Notes: generated by a model not told the origin, from the sequence alone. Counted from the first letter of the stretch, positions 23,107 to 31,478 are shown. The stretch: DNA of 43,947 nt from Oscillospiraceae bacterium (GCA_021199855.1 JAJQHD010000014.1:1-43947); one strand, 5' to 3'. Made by a program: numbers and translations.

Positions 23107-23304
23107 ATGTCCACTGAAAAGCAAAAGCACCTCTGCCCGGTTTGTGGCAAAACGGAATTGGTTTATGACGGAGACGTATGCGAGGTTTGTGGGTGGTTTC
23201 ATGATGTGGTTCAGGAAAAGTATCCTGATGAAGAAAATTGCGAAAATTATATGAGCTTGAACCAAGCTCGAAAAGCTTGGGCAGAAGGCAGACCGATAAC
23301 GTGA
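23107..23304 (+). CDS. Small Cys-rich CPCC-type protein
   Basis: The 65-residue protein holds two CxxC pairs, CPVCG (about 10-14) and CEVCGW (about 25-30), followed by MSLNQARKAW. This is the layout of the Cys-rich CPCC family (short zinc-ribbon-like proteins with a final SLNEAR motif), common as scattered accessory genes in Firmicutes and often near toxin/immunity genes. A GGAGG lies 8 bp before the ATG. It follows the broken small gene by 15 bp and ends at a terminator. Zinc binding is likely; the cellular role is unknown. Confidence 0.72.
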   Translation: MSTEKQKHLCPVCGKTELVYDGDVCEVCGWFHDVVQEKYPDEENCENYMSLNQARKAWAEGRPIT

Positions 23305-23308
23305 GATT

Positions 23309-23338
23309 AAAGCAGCTGGAACCCCGGCTGCTTTTTTT
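23309..23338 (+). terminator. Terminator of the small-gene unit
   Basis: AAAGCAGC-tggaacccc-GGCTGCTTTTTTT directly follows the CPCC-type gene. Confidence 0.8.
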
Positions 23339-23723
23339 ACTCCATCCCATAAATAAACCTCGAGTTTCCACAGCCGGGGAAGTATTCCTCCATCTGTTTG
23401 CAGAGATTTATCTTCGCCATATAGTGACCGGCGTTGATGATGGTGTACCGCCAGTCTTCAATGTCAAAATAGGCGATGAGTTCATCCTTGCGCCGCTTCA
23501 GACCGCTGTTATCAACATCCGTTTCACAATCGAAGAAGTCAACGCTCCGAGCAAAGCCCAAGGCTATGTACTTCCCGCAAATGTCTGACGGAGCTTTTTC
23601 GTAGTGCTTTTTCCAATAAGGATTCTCGAAAAACTCCTGCAAGCCCCTCTCAACCCTCTTCAAGTCAACTTCGGATAAGCCTTCGTACTGAATCCATTCG
23701 GCTCGGTTTTTGCGGTCTTTCAT
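23337..23723 (-). CDS. Hypothetical protein, 128 residues
   Basis: No family is recognised. The protein is charged, without signal peptide or membrane segment, and starts MKDRKNRAEWIQYEGLSEVD. A conserved-looking pair NAGHYMAKINLCKQMEEYFP near the C-terminus is notable. It begins 4 bp after the stop of the YwqK-like gene, so the two are co-transcribed and may act together, as an effector and an immunity or accessory protein often do in such small units. That pairing is inference from position alone. Confidence 0.6.
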   Translation of the reverse strand: MKDRKNRAEWIQYEGLSEVDLKRVERGLQEFFENPYWKKHYEKAPSDICGKYIALGFARSVDFFDCETDVDNSGLKRRKDELIAYFDIEDWRYTIINAGHYMAKINLCKQMEEYFPGCGNSRFIYGME

Positions 23724-23727
23724 ATTG

Positions 23728-24219
23728 TCACCCCAACTTTCCGTACTCTTTAGGAGATATTACATTTGGATAGCCAACGCCACCTTGAAGTCTGACTCTG
23801 AAGTTCCCATCCAATAACAATTCGCCTTTTTCAGAATAGAATCTTCCACACAGAGGGAAAATGGGACCATAGTATGAGTTAGTATAGCGGATAGGATGGT
23901 ATTTATCCTTGAATTTCTGATAAGTTTCAATCAGTTCAACATCCTTTGTCACATCAAGGATACCGCCCTTATCATTAAAAATTCCATCGAACCTTAATAT
24001 GCCAGATTCATAGTATTCCCTTCCAACAAGCAGTCCACCTCGTTGGAAATACCCATCACGATATTTATTGCCGTTCTTAAAATATGCCGTTCCTTTGATT
24101 AGATCAACTGGTCGCCATCTCTCTTTTTGACACCAGTAATCGTTATAATATGTTCCTTCAAAAAAGAGTTCTCCCGTGTCATAGTAAACCTTGCCTGTTG
24201 TAATGCTTCCTTCTCTCAT
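23728..24219 (-). CDS. MORN-repeat / YwqK-like protein
   Basis: The start is the ATG at 24219, 8 bp after AAGGAG; a GTG nine bases earlier is also in frame. The 163-residue protein carries repeated GKVYYDTGELFFEGTY, YFKNGNKYRDGYF, YYESGILRFDGIF and FYSEKGELLLDGNF units. This Y-x-x-G-x-L-x-x-G pattern is that of MORN_2 repeats in YwqK-type proteins, sometimes annotated as antitoxin-like. No signal peptide is seen. It is the first gene downstream of a SAM-class riboswitch with its own promoter (24253-24418), which is unusual for this family. The next gene (23337) is translated directly after it. Confidence 0.7.
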   Translation of the reverse strand: MREGSITTGKVYYDTGELFFEGTYYNDYWCQKERWRPVDLIKGTAYFKNGNKYRDGYFQRGGLLVGREYYESGILRFDGIFNDKGGILDVTKDVELIETYQKFKDKYHPIRYTNSYYGPIFPLCGRFYSEKGELLLDGNFRVRLQGGVGYPNVISPKEYGKLG

Positions 24220-24252
24220 TTTTAACACTCCTTGTAAGATTATTTTCCCACA

Positions 24253-24382
24253 AAGAAAGCTCCCATCGTTTCGATGAGAGCTGAATTTTTATCCTTCGTC
24301 CCATCGAATCAAGCTTTAGCACCTTACCAATCGGCAGGTTGCTGTGTGGTCAACGGGCTTGTCCCTCGCACACTCTTTATGG
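24253..24382 (-). promoter_or_regulatory. SAM-I-class riboswitch with terminator
   Basis: On the minus strand the RNA begins ATAAAGAGTGTGCGAGGGAC, continues AAGCCCGTTGACCACACAGC and AACCTGCCGATTGGTAAGGT and then GCTAAA. The core matches the S-box consensus: AGAG, P2 GTGTG/CACAC, the GAGGGA..GCCC..TGA block, GCAACC and GGTGCTAA. A terminator follows, AGCTCTCATCG-aaa-CGATGGGAGCT then TTTCTTT (24253-24281). The sequence TCGATGGGA occurs both in the aptamer 3' part (24299-24307) and in the terminator 3' arm, so the aptamer copy can pair with the terminator 5' arm as an antiterminator. P1 pairing is not obvious, so a SAM-I/IV variant is possible. High SAM should switch the downstream gene off. Confidence 0.75.
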
Positions 24383-24389
24383 TGATTTT

Positions 24390-24418
24390 ATTATAGCACA
24401 TTGCGGTTGAAATTGCAA
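24390..24418 (-). promoter_or_regulatory. Promoter of the riboswitch-controlled unit
   Basis: On the minus strand TTGCAA (24418-24413), 17 bp, TATAAT (24395-24390). Transcription would start 7-8 bp further on, exactly where the aptamer begins. Confidence 0.7.
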
Positions 24419-24431
24419 TATTATTCGGAAT

Positions 24432-25001
24432 TTATTTGAACACCCTCTCCCAAATCCCCACAAGCTCTTCATAGCACTTCTTGGTTTCGGGATAGTTTGC
24501 CATGTCGCAGAGGGCGTCCTTGATGCCGGTGTAGTACCACTGCTGTTTCTCGAATGGCGCATTGAAGCGGTTCCAGAGCTCCTCGCCGATTTCGTTATAA
24601 TCCGACTCGATGCTCCGCATATTCGAGAGTTTATCCGCCATGACGAGCATCTTAAGACGCTTGTCGGCAGTCCTGAGTTCCTCGATTGCAAAGGTTTTGC
24701 GTTCAAGCCAAGTCTTAGACTTGTCCTCACTATGAGCGGCAACAAGGCTGGCAACGTCCTCGCCAAAACGCTCACGGATTTCGTCTACGGTCGCACCGGT
24801 GTCCTCAACCGTGTCGTGGAGAAGTCCGGCAATCATAAGATTTGTGTCCGCCTTCATCGAATGAAGAATCTGCAAGACCTCAATCGGGTGCAGAATGTAC
24901 GGGCGATTCGTTCCTTTGCGGAGCTGTCCTGCGTGCTGATTGACGGCAAAAATGATAGCTTCGTTAAGCTTCTGGTTTTCTTGGGTGATGGATTCGGTCA
25001 T
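24432..25001 (-). CDS. HD-domain (p)ppGpp hydrolase-like protein (small alarmone hydrolase)
   Basis: The 189-residue protein is a stand-alone RelA/SpoT-type HD domain (MESH1/SAH-like), expected to remove the 3'-pyrophosphate from ppGpp with a manganese ion. Visible motifs are H in FAVNQHAGQLRKG, the HP in YILHPIEV, HDTVEDT (the HD pair and catalytic ED) and MADKLSNMR (the last metal Asp). No synthetase, TGS or ACT domain is present. AAGGAT lies 8 bp before the ATG at 25001. It starts 24 bp after the McrB-N-domain protein, in the same direction, so it is the last gene of the Sel1 operon. A related nucleotide phosphohydrolase role is the alternative. Confidence 0.85.
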   Translation of the reverse strand: MTESITQENQKLNEAIIFAVNQHAGQLRKGTNRPYILHPIEVLQILHSMKADTNLMIAGLLHDTVEDTGATVDEIRERFGEDVASLVAAHSEDKSKTWLERKTFAIEELRTADKRLKMLVMADKLSNMRSIESDYNEIGEELWNRFNAPFEKQQWYYTGIKDALCDMANYPETKKCYEELVGIWERVFK

Positions 25002-25025
25002 GGGGATACATCCTTTCTATACGGA

Positions 25026-26198
25026 TTAAAGATACTCACGGTATGGTTCCAAGGCTTCTTCTGCGTTTTTAACTCTGCTATAAACTTTTTGAGGCTCGCA
25101 TAAATCCTGCCAATAGTCTTCATCGGTCTCAGCGAGACTTTCGAGAATGCCGTCATCAGTCTTGGCTAACTTACTTAAGAAGATATGCGGAGCATTTAAC
25201 TTAGATACATTGCCGGTATCATCGGTCACTTCAATCATGCACTCATTATCACACGACTTGACAGTTCTTCTCTGATACTTCGCCAGATACCCGATTCCTA
25301 CCTTGTAGTATAGCACAGTGCCTTCTGTAAGGTGCGACTTCACAAAACCAAGCTTTTCATCGAGCTTACGCTCTTTTTCAGCCGCTTTTTCATAGTCAGC
25401 CAGCAACTCTTTTGCCTTGTTCTGTCTCTCTATCCGAAGCTTTTTCTCAGCCGTATTAAGGCGGCTGTATTCTATGCCTTTGTCAAGGTCGTAGGTGTTA
25501 TAGCAGTAGATAATATCGAACAGAAGAAGGTGCTTGCTCTCATCGGGAGCAAAGGCGGCACCGTCGGGCAGTTCATATCTGCTCTGGTTAGTTGCAAGAA
25601 GTTCGGGACAATCGTTGATTTGCTCTATTGCCCAGTTGCACATTCTATAGTAAACATCAAGCTTCACGTTGAATCCAGAATCCCAGTCGTCGTAAAACTC
25701 TACGCAATCTGCAAATGCACGGGCTTCCGTACTCTTATACATATAGTGAACATCCGGCTCATACAAGAACAGATAACCCATTACTGCATGGAAATCCTGC
25801 CTATAGCGGAAGCTTCCCAGCTTATACTTTTCCAGAAGCTCGTTACTCTTGGCGGCAAATTCACTGATTTTTCTTTCAAGAACGTGGAGGTCTCCGCCAT
25901 AGTCGGAATACAGATCGATAAACATCTGACGGACGGTATCCGGCTCATGCTTGGCAAACTCAACTAGTCCGTTAAACGGCTGAATCATACCGTTGTCAAT
26001 CATTATCCATGTATTCGACTTGACTTCTTTAAGAGCCTCGACAAACTCTGCTCCGCTTTTCGATAAAGCCTCATCCATAAGCCTGTGGAATTTCCCGGTC
26101 ACTATCCACTTGACATATTCCTTATGCTCTTGGTTATTCGTGCGCTCGAAGTTTTCTATGTAGTTATGGAAAACTTGCTTGATGTGGTTGGAGTTCAT
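25026..26198 (-). CDS. Orphan protein with McrB-type N-terminal domain
   Basis: The 390-residue protein has no ATPase motifs. Residues about 60-175 align with residues about 65-180 of the McrB protein at 31475: VEFAKHEPDTVRQMFIDLY against IEGFAKSAPEEVRTMFRNLF, RKISEFAAKSNELLEKY against TRIEQFKESSVELLKKY, then YxD, a YLxL motif and PD-x-Y-YK. The middle (about 265-305) is a charged coiled coil, and the end holds a small KOW-like or beta region followed by NAPHIFLSKLAKTDDGI, also found in a relic at 29741-29995. The ATG overlaps the stop of the Sel1 gene before it (ATGA), so they are translationally coupled. In McrB this region recognises target DNA; here it may be an adaptor. Function is otherwise unknown. 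Confidence 0.72.
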   Translation of the reverse strand: MNSNHIKQVFHNYIENFERTNNQEHKEYVKWIVTGKFHRLMDEALSKSGAEFVEALKEVKSNTWIMIDNGMIQPFNGLVEFAKHEPDTVRQMFIDLYSDYGGDLHVLERKISEFAAKSNELLEKYKLGSFRYRQDFHAVMGYLFLYEPDVHYMYKSTEARAFADCVEFYDDWDSGFNVKLDVYYRMCNWAIEQINDCPELLATNQSRYELPDGAAFAPDESKHLLLFDIIYCYNTYDLDKGIEYSRLNTAEKKLRIERQNKAKELLADYEKAAEKERKLDEKLGFVKSHLTEGTVLYYKVGIGYLAKYQRRTVKSCDNECMIEVTDDTGNVSKLNAPHIFLSKLAKTDDGILESLAETDEDYWQDLCEPQKVYSRVKNAEEALEPYREYL

Positions 26199-27418
26199 GG
26201 GGCTTCCTCACTGTTCTGATTATTTTCTAATCTCTTGAGTGCCTCAATAGCACTTGGCTCATTCTTATCCGCTGCAAGCTGGTAAAGCCCGATGGCTTCT
26301 TCGATGTCCTTGTCTACAACACAGCCATTTTCAAAGAACCAACCGCATTTTGCAAGGGATACAGGGTCTCCAAGCTTCGCTCCCTGATGGTAATATTCAA
26401 ACGCTATGTGCATATCCTTCTTCACGCCGAGACCTTTTTCGTAAAGTTCACCGAGCTTGGTGAAGCAGAGACAATCATCGGCAGAGGCTCCGAGGCGGTA
26501 GTATCTTCTCGCCTTGGCATAGTCTTTTATGACACCTTGTCCGTTCTGGTAGCATAGACCTGCATGATAGCAACAGGTCGGCTCTCCTCTGTCTGCAAGA
26601 CCTTCAAACAGCGTGAACGCCTTCTTATAGTTCTTTTGGGCGCCTCGACCATAATAGTAGTTGAAGGCTGTTTTGATCATACCTGTCTGGTTTCCACAAT
26701 CAGCGGCTTTTTTATACCACTTGAAAGCTTCTTTGTAATCCGGCTCACCCAAATCATCCGATTCATAGATGGTGCCAAGGGCTATCATAGATTTTTCATC
26801 GCCCTCATCGGCGAGAACTTTGTAGAGTTCAACGGCGAACTGTGGGTCTTTCTTTACACCCAAACCGATAGCATGAACACGAGCTAAATTTCTTGTTCCG
26901 ATGAGGCTTCCGGCTCGTGACGAAGCCAGAAACAACTTATTCGCAATGTCGTAATTTTTCTTAAAGATAGTTCCGGACGCGAAAGCGACTCCAAGGTCGC
27001 TGATAAGCTCCGACTTTTCTCCCTCCCAGTTTGGGTTGAACTTAAGGCGAATCGTCGGGACATCGGCGGCTGTAAGGAAATCCTTTCTGATATGTGGAAT
27101 TACATCGAGGTCGTCCTCTGTCACATCAATCAGAACTTCGTTCCCTTCTTCGTCCTTGACATACTTAGCCACCGCCACCTTAGAGTATGGCTTGTATGTA
27201 TTGTAGTTGTAGAAGACCATGCAGGTGCGGTAATCTTTGGTATTGTATACTGTCTCATAACCAACCTCTTTACCTGTGCTTCCTTCCAGCCCCAGAAGCT
27301 TAGCGGTCGGGCTGAAATGCTCCTAGCTCATTTTATGAATGATAATGTGGCTCTCTCCCTCAGGCTCAGGTCCCAAGATAAACACATTGTTCCCGTTCGG
27401 ATCAGAATTTTTAATCAT
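26195..27418 (-). pseudogene. Sel1-repeat protein C, interrupted by an amber codon
   Basis: The full frame starts at the ATG at 27418, which overlaps the stop of Sel1 gene B and has GAGAGGAAGC upstream. It is open to 26195 except for TAG at codon 32 (27325-27323). In the alignment to Sel1 protein B that position is Trp (HTLHWNEP against HKMS*EHF), so TGG to TAG is likely. Translation could restart at an ATG at 27220, leaving 341 residues. The N-terminal domain (VAVAKYVKDEEGNEVLIDVT) is shared with protein B, and seven or so Sel1 repeats follow. Sel1 repeats are helical scaffolds for protein-protein binding. The stop overlaps the start of the McrB-N-domain gene. Confidence 0.75.
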
Positions 27419-28520
27419 CAGCTTCCTCTCCTTTCAGCCTCTTTACCGCTTCCACTGAATAAGGCTGCCCCTTTTGGGCTGCTTCTGAGTAGTAATCATA
27501 AGCAGCATTCAGATCTACCGGCACGCCCAGTCCGTATTCATAGATATATCCCATCTCCGCTGTGGAATCAACATCTCCGTAAATATAACCTCTGCGGAAA
27601 TATTTCCTCGAGAGATCGAGATTCTGCTTCACACCGCGTCCAAATCTATAGTGACAGCCCATAAAGTAGCAGGAATTGACGTCTCCATCGTCAGCAAGCT
27701 CCTTGAACAAAGGAAAGGCTTTTTTGTAATTCAAGCGAGTGCCCTTTCCAAAGTAATAACAGAGAGCTAGATGATATTTTCCGCCTTCGCATCCCTTCTC
27801 GGCAGCTCTTTTGAATAGCTTGAACACTTCATCGTAATTCGGTGTAATGTCTTCTCCAGACAAATATATCAGCCCAAGGTTCAGCATTGCATCAATGTCA
27901 CCCATGTCGGAAGCGGCTTTATAAGCTTCTATTGCCTTTGGAATATCCTTTTCGATACCTCTGCCGTGTTCATACATCCTCCCAAGATTATATAGGCTTG
28001 TCTCATCGCCCTTGTCGGCGGCTATTTTGAAGAGATTGTAGGCGGCGGTGTAATCCTGCTCGAAAATAGTGCCATTTTCGTATGCACAGCCGAGGTCGTT
28101 GAGGATATCTGAATCGTCCCCATCCCATTCAGGATTCAGAACCAGTGGAATGACTATTGTCTCATCAAGGGTGAGGTATCTGTCTCTGATGAATGGGATA
28201 ACATCGAGGTCGTCATCTTCAACATCAATAATCACTCTGTTGCCGAAATCGTCGGTTATGTACTTTGCAACGAAGACCTTCGGGTAGGGAACATCTATGT
28301 GTGGATTGTGGATGACCATGAAACTGCGGTCGTCCGTCTCGTTGATGACAAGCTCCACTCCGAGATCCATATCCTTGTCAGAATTCATTGCAAGAAGCCC
28401 TGCGATCTCAGAAGGCTCATTCCAGTGAAGCGTGTGCATGATAACGTGGCTCTCGCCCTTTTCCTCCGGCTCAAGGAAGAACACCTTGTTGCCGTCAGGA
28501 TTGGAATTTCTGATTTGCAT
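27411..28520 (-). CDS. Sel1-repeat protein B
   Basis: This 369-residue protein has no signal peptide and is likely cytoplasmic. A N-terminal domain of about 130 residues (HNPHIDVPYPKVFVAKYITD, DLDVIPFIRDRYL) is shared only with Sel1 protein C. About seven Sel1 repeats follow, each of the type AAY..F..AADKGDETSLYNLGRMYEHGRGIEKD, forming an alpha-solenoid. The end is KRLKGEEADD. GAGGAGGTAAC precedes the ATG at 28520. It lies 45 bp after Sel1 gene A and overlaps the next gene, indicating one transcript. The role is inferred to be a scaffold or adaptor within the neighbouring McrBC-linked set. Confidence 0.82.
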   Translation of the reverse strand: MQIRNSNPDGNKVFFLEPEEKGESHVIMHTLHWNEPSEIAGLLAMNSDKDMDLGVELVINETDDRSFMVIHNPHIDVPYPKVFVAKYITDDFGNRVIIDVEDDDLDVIPFIRDRYLTLDETIVIPLVLNPEWDGDDSDILNDLGCAYENGTIFEQDYTAAYNLFKIAADKGDETSLYNLGRMYEHGRGIEKDIPKAIEAYKAASDMGDIDAMLNLGLIYLSGEDITPNYDEVFKLFKRAAEKGCEGGKYHLALCYYFGKGTRLNYKKAFPLFKELADDGDVNSCYFMGCHYRFGRGVKQNLDLSRKYFRRGYIYGDVDSTAEMGYIYEYGLGVPVDLNAAYDYYSEAAQKGQPYSVEAVKRLKGEEADD

Positions 28521-28565
28521 AATTGTTACCTCCTCATATCAGTGTGAAATAGGCGCGCCATGTGA

Positions 28566-29747
28566 TCAAGTCGCATCGCTGTACTTCTTCTGAATGAATT
28601 CTTGAGCTTCTTCTGAGATTTCTCGAATTTCATTCATAATAGAAGAGTTTCCAAAACCATATGGCGAATCCGGCGGTTCAGAGGGATCATATCCACGAAG
28701 CCTGTCCATAATCTCACATTTATCATCAGCTTTCCATTCTCCATCCTGATAAAGGTAATATCTTCCGGACTCCATTTTCCCGACAAGAGAACCATTAATC
28801 AGGTAATATTTCTTCTCCGGCTGACTCTCCGTCCTAACATATTCATCTGTTCGTGAAGCATTATGGTCCTCGTCTGCACCAAGACGCTTTAATGCCTCCT
28901 GAGCATTTTCTTCTCCCTGCTCAGCTGCTGTCTTATAATATTTTTTTGCCATCTCTATATCGGCTTCTCCAATATCTCCATTCTCATAAAGCCAGCCTAT
29001 ATTTGTATAGGCAAGCCAATCTCCCAATCTGGCAGCTTCCTGATAATAATCCAGTGCAGCGTTGATATCTTTTTTCACGCCTTGTCCTTTCGCATACATT
29101 ACGCCCAGCTGATTAAAACAATATGCGTCATCCGCCAGTGCCCCACGCCTGTAATACCGTCTTGCCTGTTCATAATCCTTCGACCTTCCCAGACCGTCCT
29201 GATAATATAATCCGACATAGAAACACGCATCTTCATATCCTTCATCCGCAAGCTGTTTGAAAATCGGAAAGGCTTTTTTGTAACTTTTTCTGGTTCCATA
29301 TCCCCAGTGATAACAGTTTGCATAGTTAAAGAGTCCTTTTTTATTACCAGATTCAGCCGCTTTTTTATACCATTTAAAGCACTTTTTATAATCCGGCTCT
29401 CCTAACTCTCCATATTCGTATATGTTGCCCAGATTTATCATTGCTGTCGAATTGCCGGCATCAGCTGCTTTTTCATAGATTTCTATAGCCTTTTGGACAT
29501 CTTTCTCTATTCCCAATCCATTCTGATACATCCAGGCAAGATTTGAAAGTCCCTGATTGTCTCCTGCTTTTCCTGCCAATTGATAAAATTGAAGAGCAGC
29601 TTTGTAATCCTGTTCAACGAATGTTCCTTTTTCACAGGCATAGCCTAACCGTGTCAGAAGTTCTGCTTCTTCTTTGCTCCAACTCCAGTTCTCTTTTGCT
29701 TTTATTGAAATAGTCGGCACAATGCCTTCATTCGAGTTTTTTACCAT
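28566..29747 (-). CDS. Sel1-repeat protein A
   Basis: The start is placed at the ATG at 29747 (393 residues), with AAGGAG 11 bp upstream; the frame is open back to a TTG at 29819, but that region is the relic of another gene. The ATG overlaps the stop of the relic frame (ATGGTAA). About eight Sel1 repeats (for example LGNIYEYGELGEPDYKKCFK and NQLGVMYAKGQGVKKDINAA) fill residues 35-290. The C-terminal 80 residues (YYLINGSLVGKMESGRYYLY) form a different small domain absent from proteins B and C. It lacks their long N-terminal domain. No signal peptide or membrane segment is seen. Confidence 0.82.
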   Translation of the reverse strand: MVKNSNEGIVPTISIKAKENWSWSKEEAELLTRLGYACEKGTFVEQDYKAALQFYQLAGKAGDNQGLSNLAWMYQNGLGIEKDVQKAIEIYEKAADAGNSTAMINLGNIYEYGELGEPDYKKCFKWYKKAAESGNKKGLFNYANCYHWGYGTRKSYKKAFPIFKQLADEGYEDACFYVGLYYQDGLGRSKDYEQARRYYRRGALADDAYCFNQLGVMYAKGQGVKKDINAALDYYQEAARLGDWLAYTNIGWLYENGDIGEADIEMAKKYYKTAAEQGEENAQEALKRLGADEDHNASRTDEYVRTESQPEKKYYLINGSLVGKMESGRYYLYQDGEWKADDKCEIMDRLRGYDPSEPPDSPYGFGNSSIMNEIREISEEAQEFIQKKYSDAT

Positions 29748-29995
29748 GAAATTACAAACTCCTTCCTTTGATTCGGCATACAACTTCTTTGTTGTGCTTT
29801 CCAGTATGCTCCTTTGCAATTCTCTCGATAATACTCATAATAAACTTCTATTAGCATCTTAGATATACCCTCTTTTTTCAGCTTCCGCATCACGTCACGC
29901 AACATCTCATCCAGATAAGAAAGCGCCTTCTCCCTTATCTCGTTATCGGTCTTATCTAATTCACTTAAAAAGATTTGCAGAGCGTTCGGTATTAT
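29741..29995 (-). pseudogene. Relic: C-terminal end of a second McrB-N-domain-type protein
   Basis: In this frame the strand reads IIPNALQIFLSELDKTDNEI, close to the end of the protein at 25026 (NAPHIFLSKLAKTDDGI), then about 65 further charged residues ending ISW before TAA at 29743-29741. The front of the gene is missing. The stop overlaps the start of Sel1 gene A in the same way that the intact genes overlap. The last 10-12 codons of the DUF6508 gene run into this relic in another frame, showing a deletion or recombination joint near 29995. Confidence 0.65.
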
Positions 29996-30395
29996 CTATT
30001 TCTTCGAGTCGTTCCAACCACTTTTCGATACAGCCGTTTTTGAAAAAGTCGAGAAGTGCACCATCGCAGAATCTTTCAGCACGAACTGCACCGGTAAGAA
30101 GTGCTAATACACATTTGCTATCAAGCTTGCTGACGTCGGCGTTTTTCATCGAATTTAATTCCCATTCAATGCCGTTATCTTTCAGGATGTCTCCGTATAA
30201 TCGAAGTTCATATTCTGGGTGTTCATTTGTAAAGGTGTAGATAGAGCTTATCAGCTCGTCCACAATTTGAGTATAAAGCACAAAAGGCATCTGTATCGGG
30301 TGTTCTGGCATTCCGTTATTCTCTCTATCTGTAACCCATTCACCGATACTATCTTGCTTCAGTAACGGGAGAAATGAAGTCAAAGATTCGTACAT
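29961..30395 (-). CDS. DUF6508-family protein
   Basis: The 144-residue protein matches the DUF6508 pattern as I know it: SFLPLL...IGEWVTDRENNG, PEHPIQMPFVLYTQIVDELI, GIEW, MKNADVSKLDSKCVLALLTG and AVRAERFCDGALLDFF. It is cytoplasmic with no membrane segment. The function of this family is not known to me; it is frequent beside accessory and defence genes in Firmicutes. AGGAGGGCG precedes the ATG at 30395, 15 bp after mcrC. Its final residues (about NTERSANLFK) derive from the relic sequence at the recombination joint and are probably not native. Confidence 0.75.
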   Translation of the reverse strand: MYESLTSFLPLLKQDSIGEWVTDRENNGMPEHPIQMPFVLYTQIVDELISSIYTFTNEHPEYELRLYGDILKDNGIEWELNSMKNADVSKLDSKCVLALLTGAVRAERFCDGALLDFFKNGCIEKWLERLEEIDNTERSANLFK

Positions 30396-30410
30396 AGTTG
30401 ACGCCCTCCT

Positions 30411-31478
30411 TTATTTAATATCCAACTCCGGGAAGAATTCTTTTGCTATCCCGTTCAGCCTGCTCTTTATCTCTGAAAACTCACAATTCAGGTCGAGAGT
30501 CCTGACGTCAATCCTATTACCGCTCATTCGGTAGGACTGCTCTGGCTGGATGGCTTCGTCGGTATGGGCATACAAAAGCATTCCTGAAACAGTGTGTTGC
30601 CTGTCTCCAAATTCTGCGTCCTTGTTTTTGACATATGTAAAAATCTGATACAGGTTATGCGAGCGCAATGTACGGGTTCCAAACTGCACCTGCATGGTGC
30701 GGGAGTAATACTTTGCGTCTATAATCAGCACAGTGTCCCCGTGTGAAAGCATAATATCGCTCTGCATTTTCGGAAGCATCGTTTTCTCATCGTTATCAAG
30801 TGCCCAGTCAATCTGCGATGCAGAAGCGTGAAGCTCCGGGATCTCTTTTCTGTAATACTCAAGAATAAACTTCTCATACAGGTGATACATCTGTTGGCTG
30901 TCTATGAAGGATGCAAGCTTGTTTTCGCCACGCTCGGTAGTCAGGAGCATTCCCTGCAGAATGAATTGACACAAGCTCACGAGAATCCTATAGTTCTGAT
31001 TATTTCTGTGGAACCGAACCCGTTCCCACTGAATTGAAGACGGATCAATCAAGTCTATTCCTGAAAAGTAGAGCATCTCTTTCTTTAGAATATCTTTGTA
31101 CTCAATCTTTACTTCGTCGCTTTTCAACAGAAGCATGGCGGTAGTTTTAAGAATCTGGTTCAGGAGATTGTTTTCCGACAGCTCATCATACTCACAAGCC
31201 AATTTCTGCCTACGGTCAATCTTGTGCCTTATCGTTCCGGGCATATCAACCCTGCCACGCATGGTCGAGAGGTCCTCCGACTTGTTCTGATACTCCCGAT
31301 AGAGCCCCTGCTTCAGCTGAACGCCAATACCGTTGCCGAGGATAGCCGCAAACAGGTTTTGGACGTTGTCGAACTCTTCTGCTTCAACGCTCTCAAAGCT
31401 TGACTGCTTCAGAGCCTGAAAGGCATAAGCCAGCATATAGTAGATGTTCTTTACCAGAACATGTTCATTCTGTTTCAT
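30411..31478 (-). CDS. mcrC: McrC-family subunit of a McrBC restriction system
   Basis: McrC is the nuclease partner of the GTPase McrB in modification-dependent (type IV) restriction. At 355 residues it is of usual length. The N-terminal part (LVKNIYYMLAYAF, MRGRVDMP) is typical, and the PD-(D/E)xK nuclease core is visible: SDIML (Asp near 236) and LIIDAKYY (Asp and Lys near 251-253). Its ATG overlaps the mcrB stop by 4 bp (ATGA), so the two are translationally coupled. The gene appears intact. Confidence 0.92.
   Translation of the reverse strand: MKQNEHVLVKNIYYMLAYAFQALKQSSFESVEAEEFDNVQNLFAAILGNGIGVQLKQGLYREYQNKSEDLSTMRGRVDMPGTIRHKIDRRQKLACEYDELSENNLLNQILKTTAMLLLKSDEVKIEYKDILKKEMLYFSGIDLIDPSSIQWERVRFHRNNQNYRILVSLCQFILQGMLLTTERGENKLASFIDSQQMYHLYEKFILEYYRKEIPELHASASQIDWALDNDEKTMLPKMQSDIMLSHGDTVLIIDAKYYSRTMQVQFGTRTLRSHNLYQIFTYVKNKDAEFGDRQHTVSGMLLYAHTDEAIQPEQSYRMSGNRIDVRTLDLNCEFSEIKSRLNGIAKEFFPELDIK

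Noticed and set aside
22576-23265. Minus-strand frame of 229 codons
   Set aside because: It lies opposite a promoter, a small gene with a repaired frame and the CPCC-type gene, all of which have proper signals. It reads as an antisense shadow.
28552-28559. GGCGCGCC palindrome between Sel1 genes A and B
   Set aside because: A single 8-bp palindrome without further symmetry or a matching copy is most likely chance.
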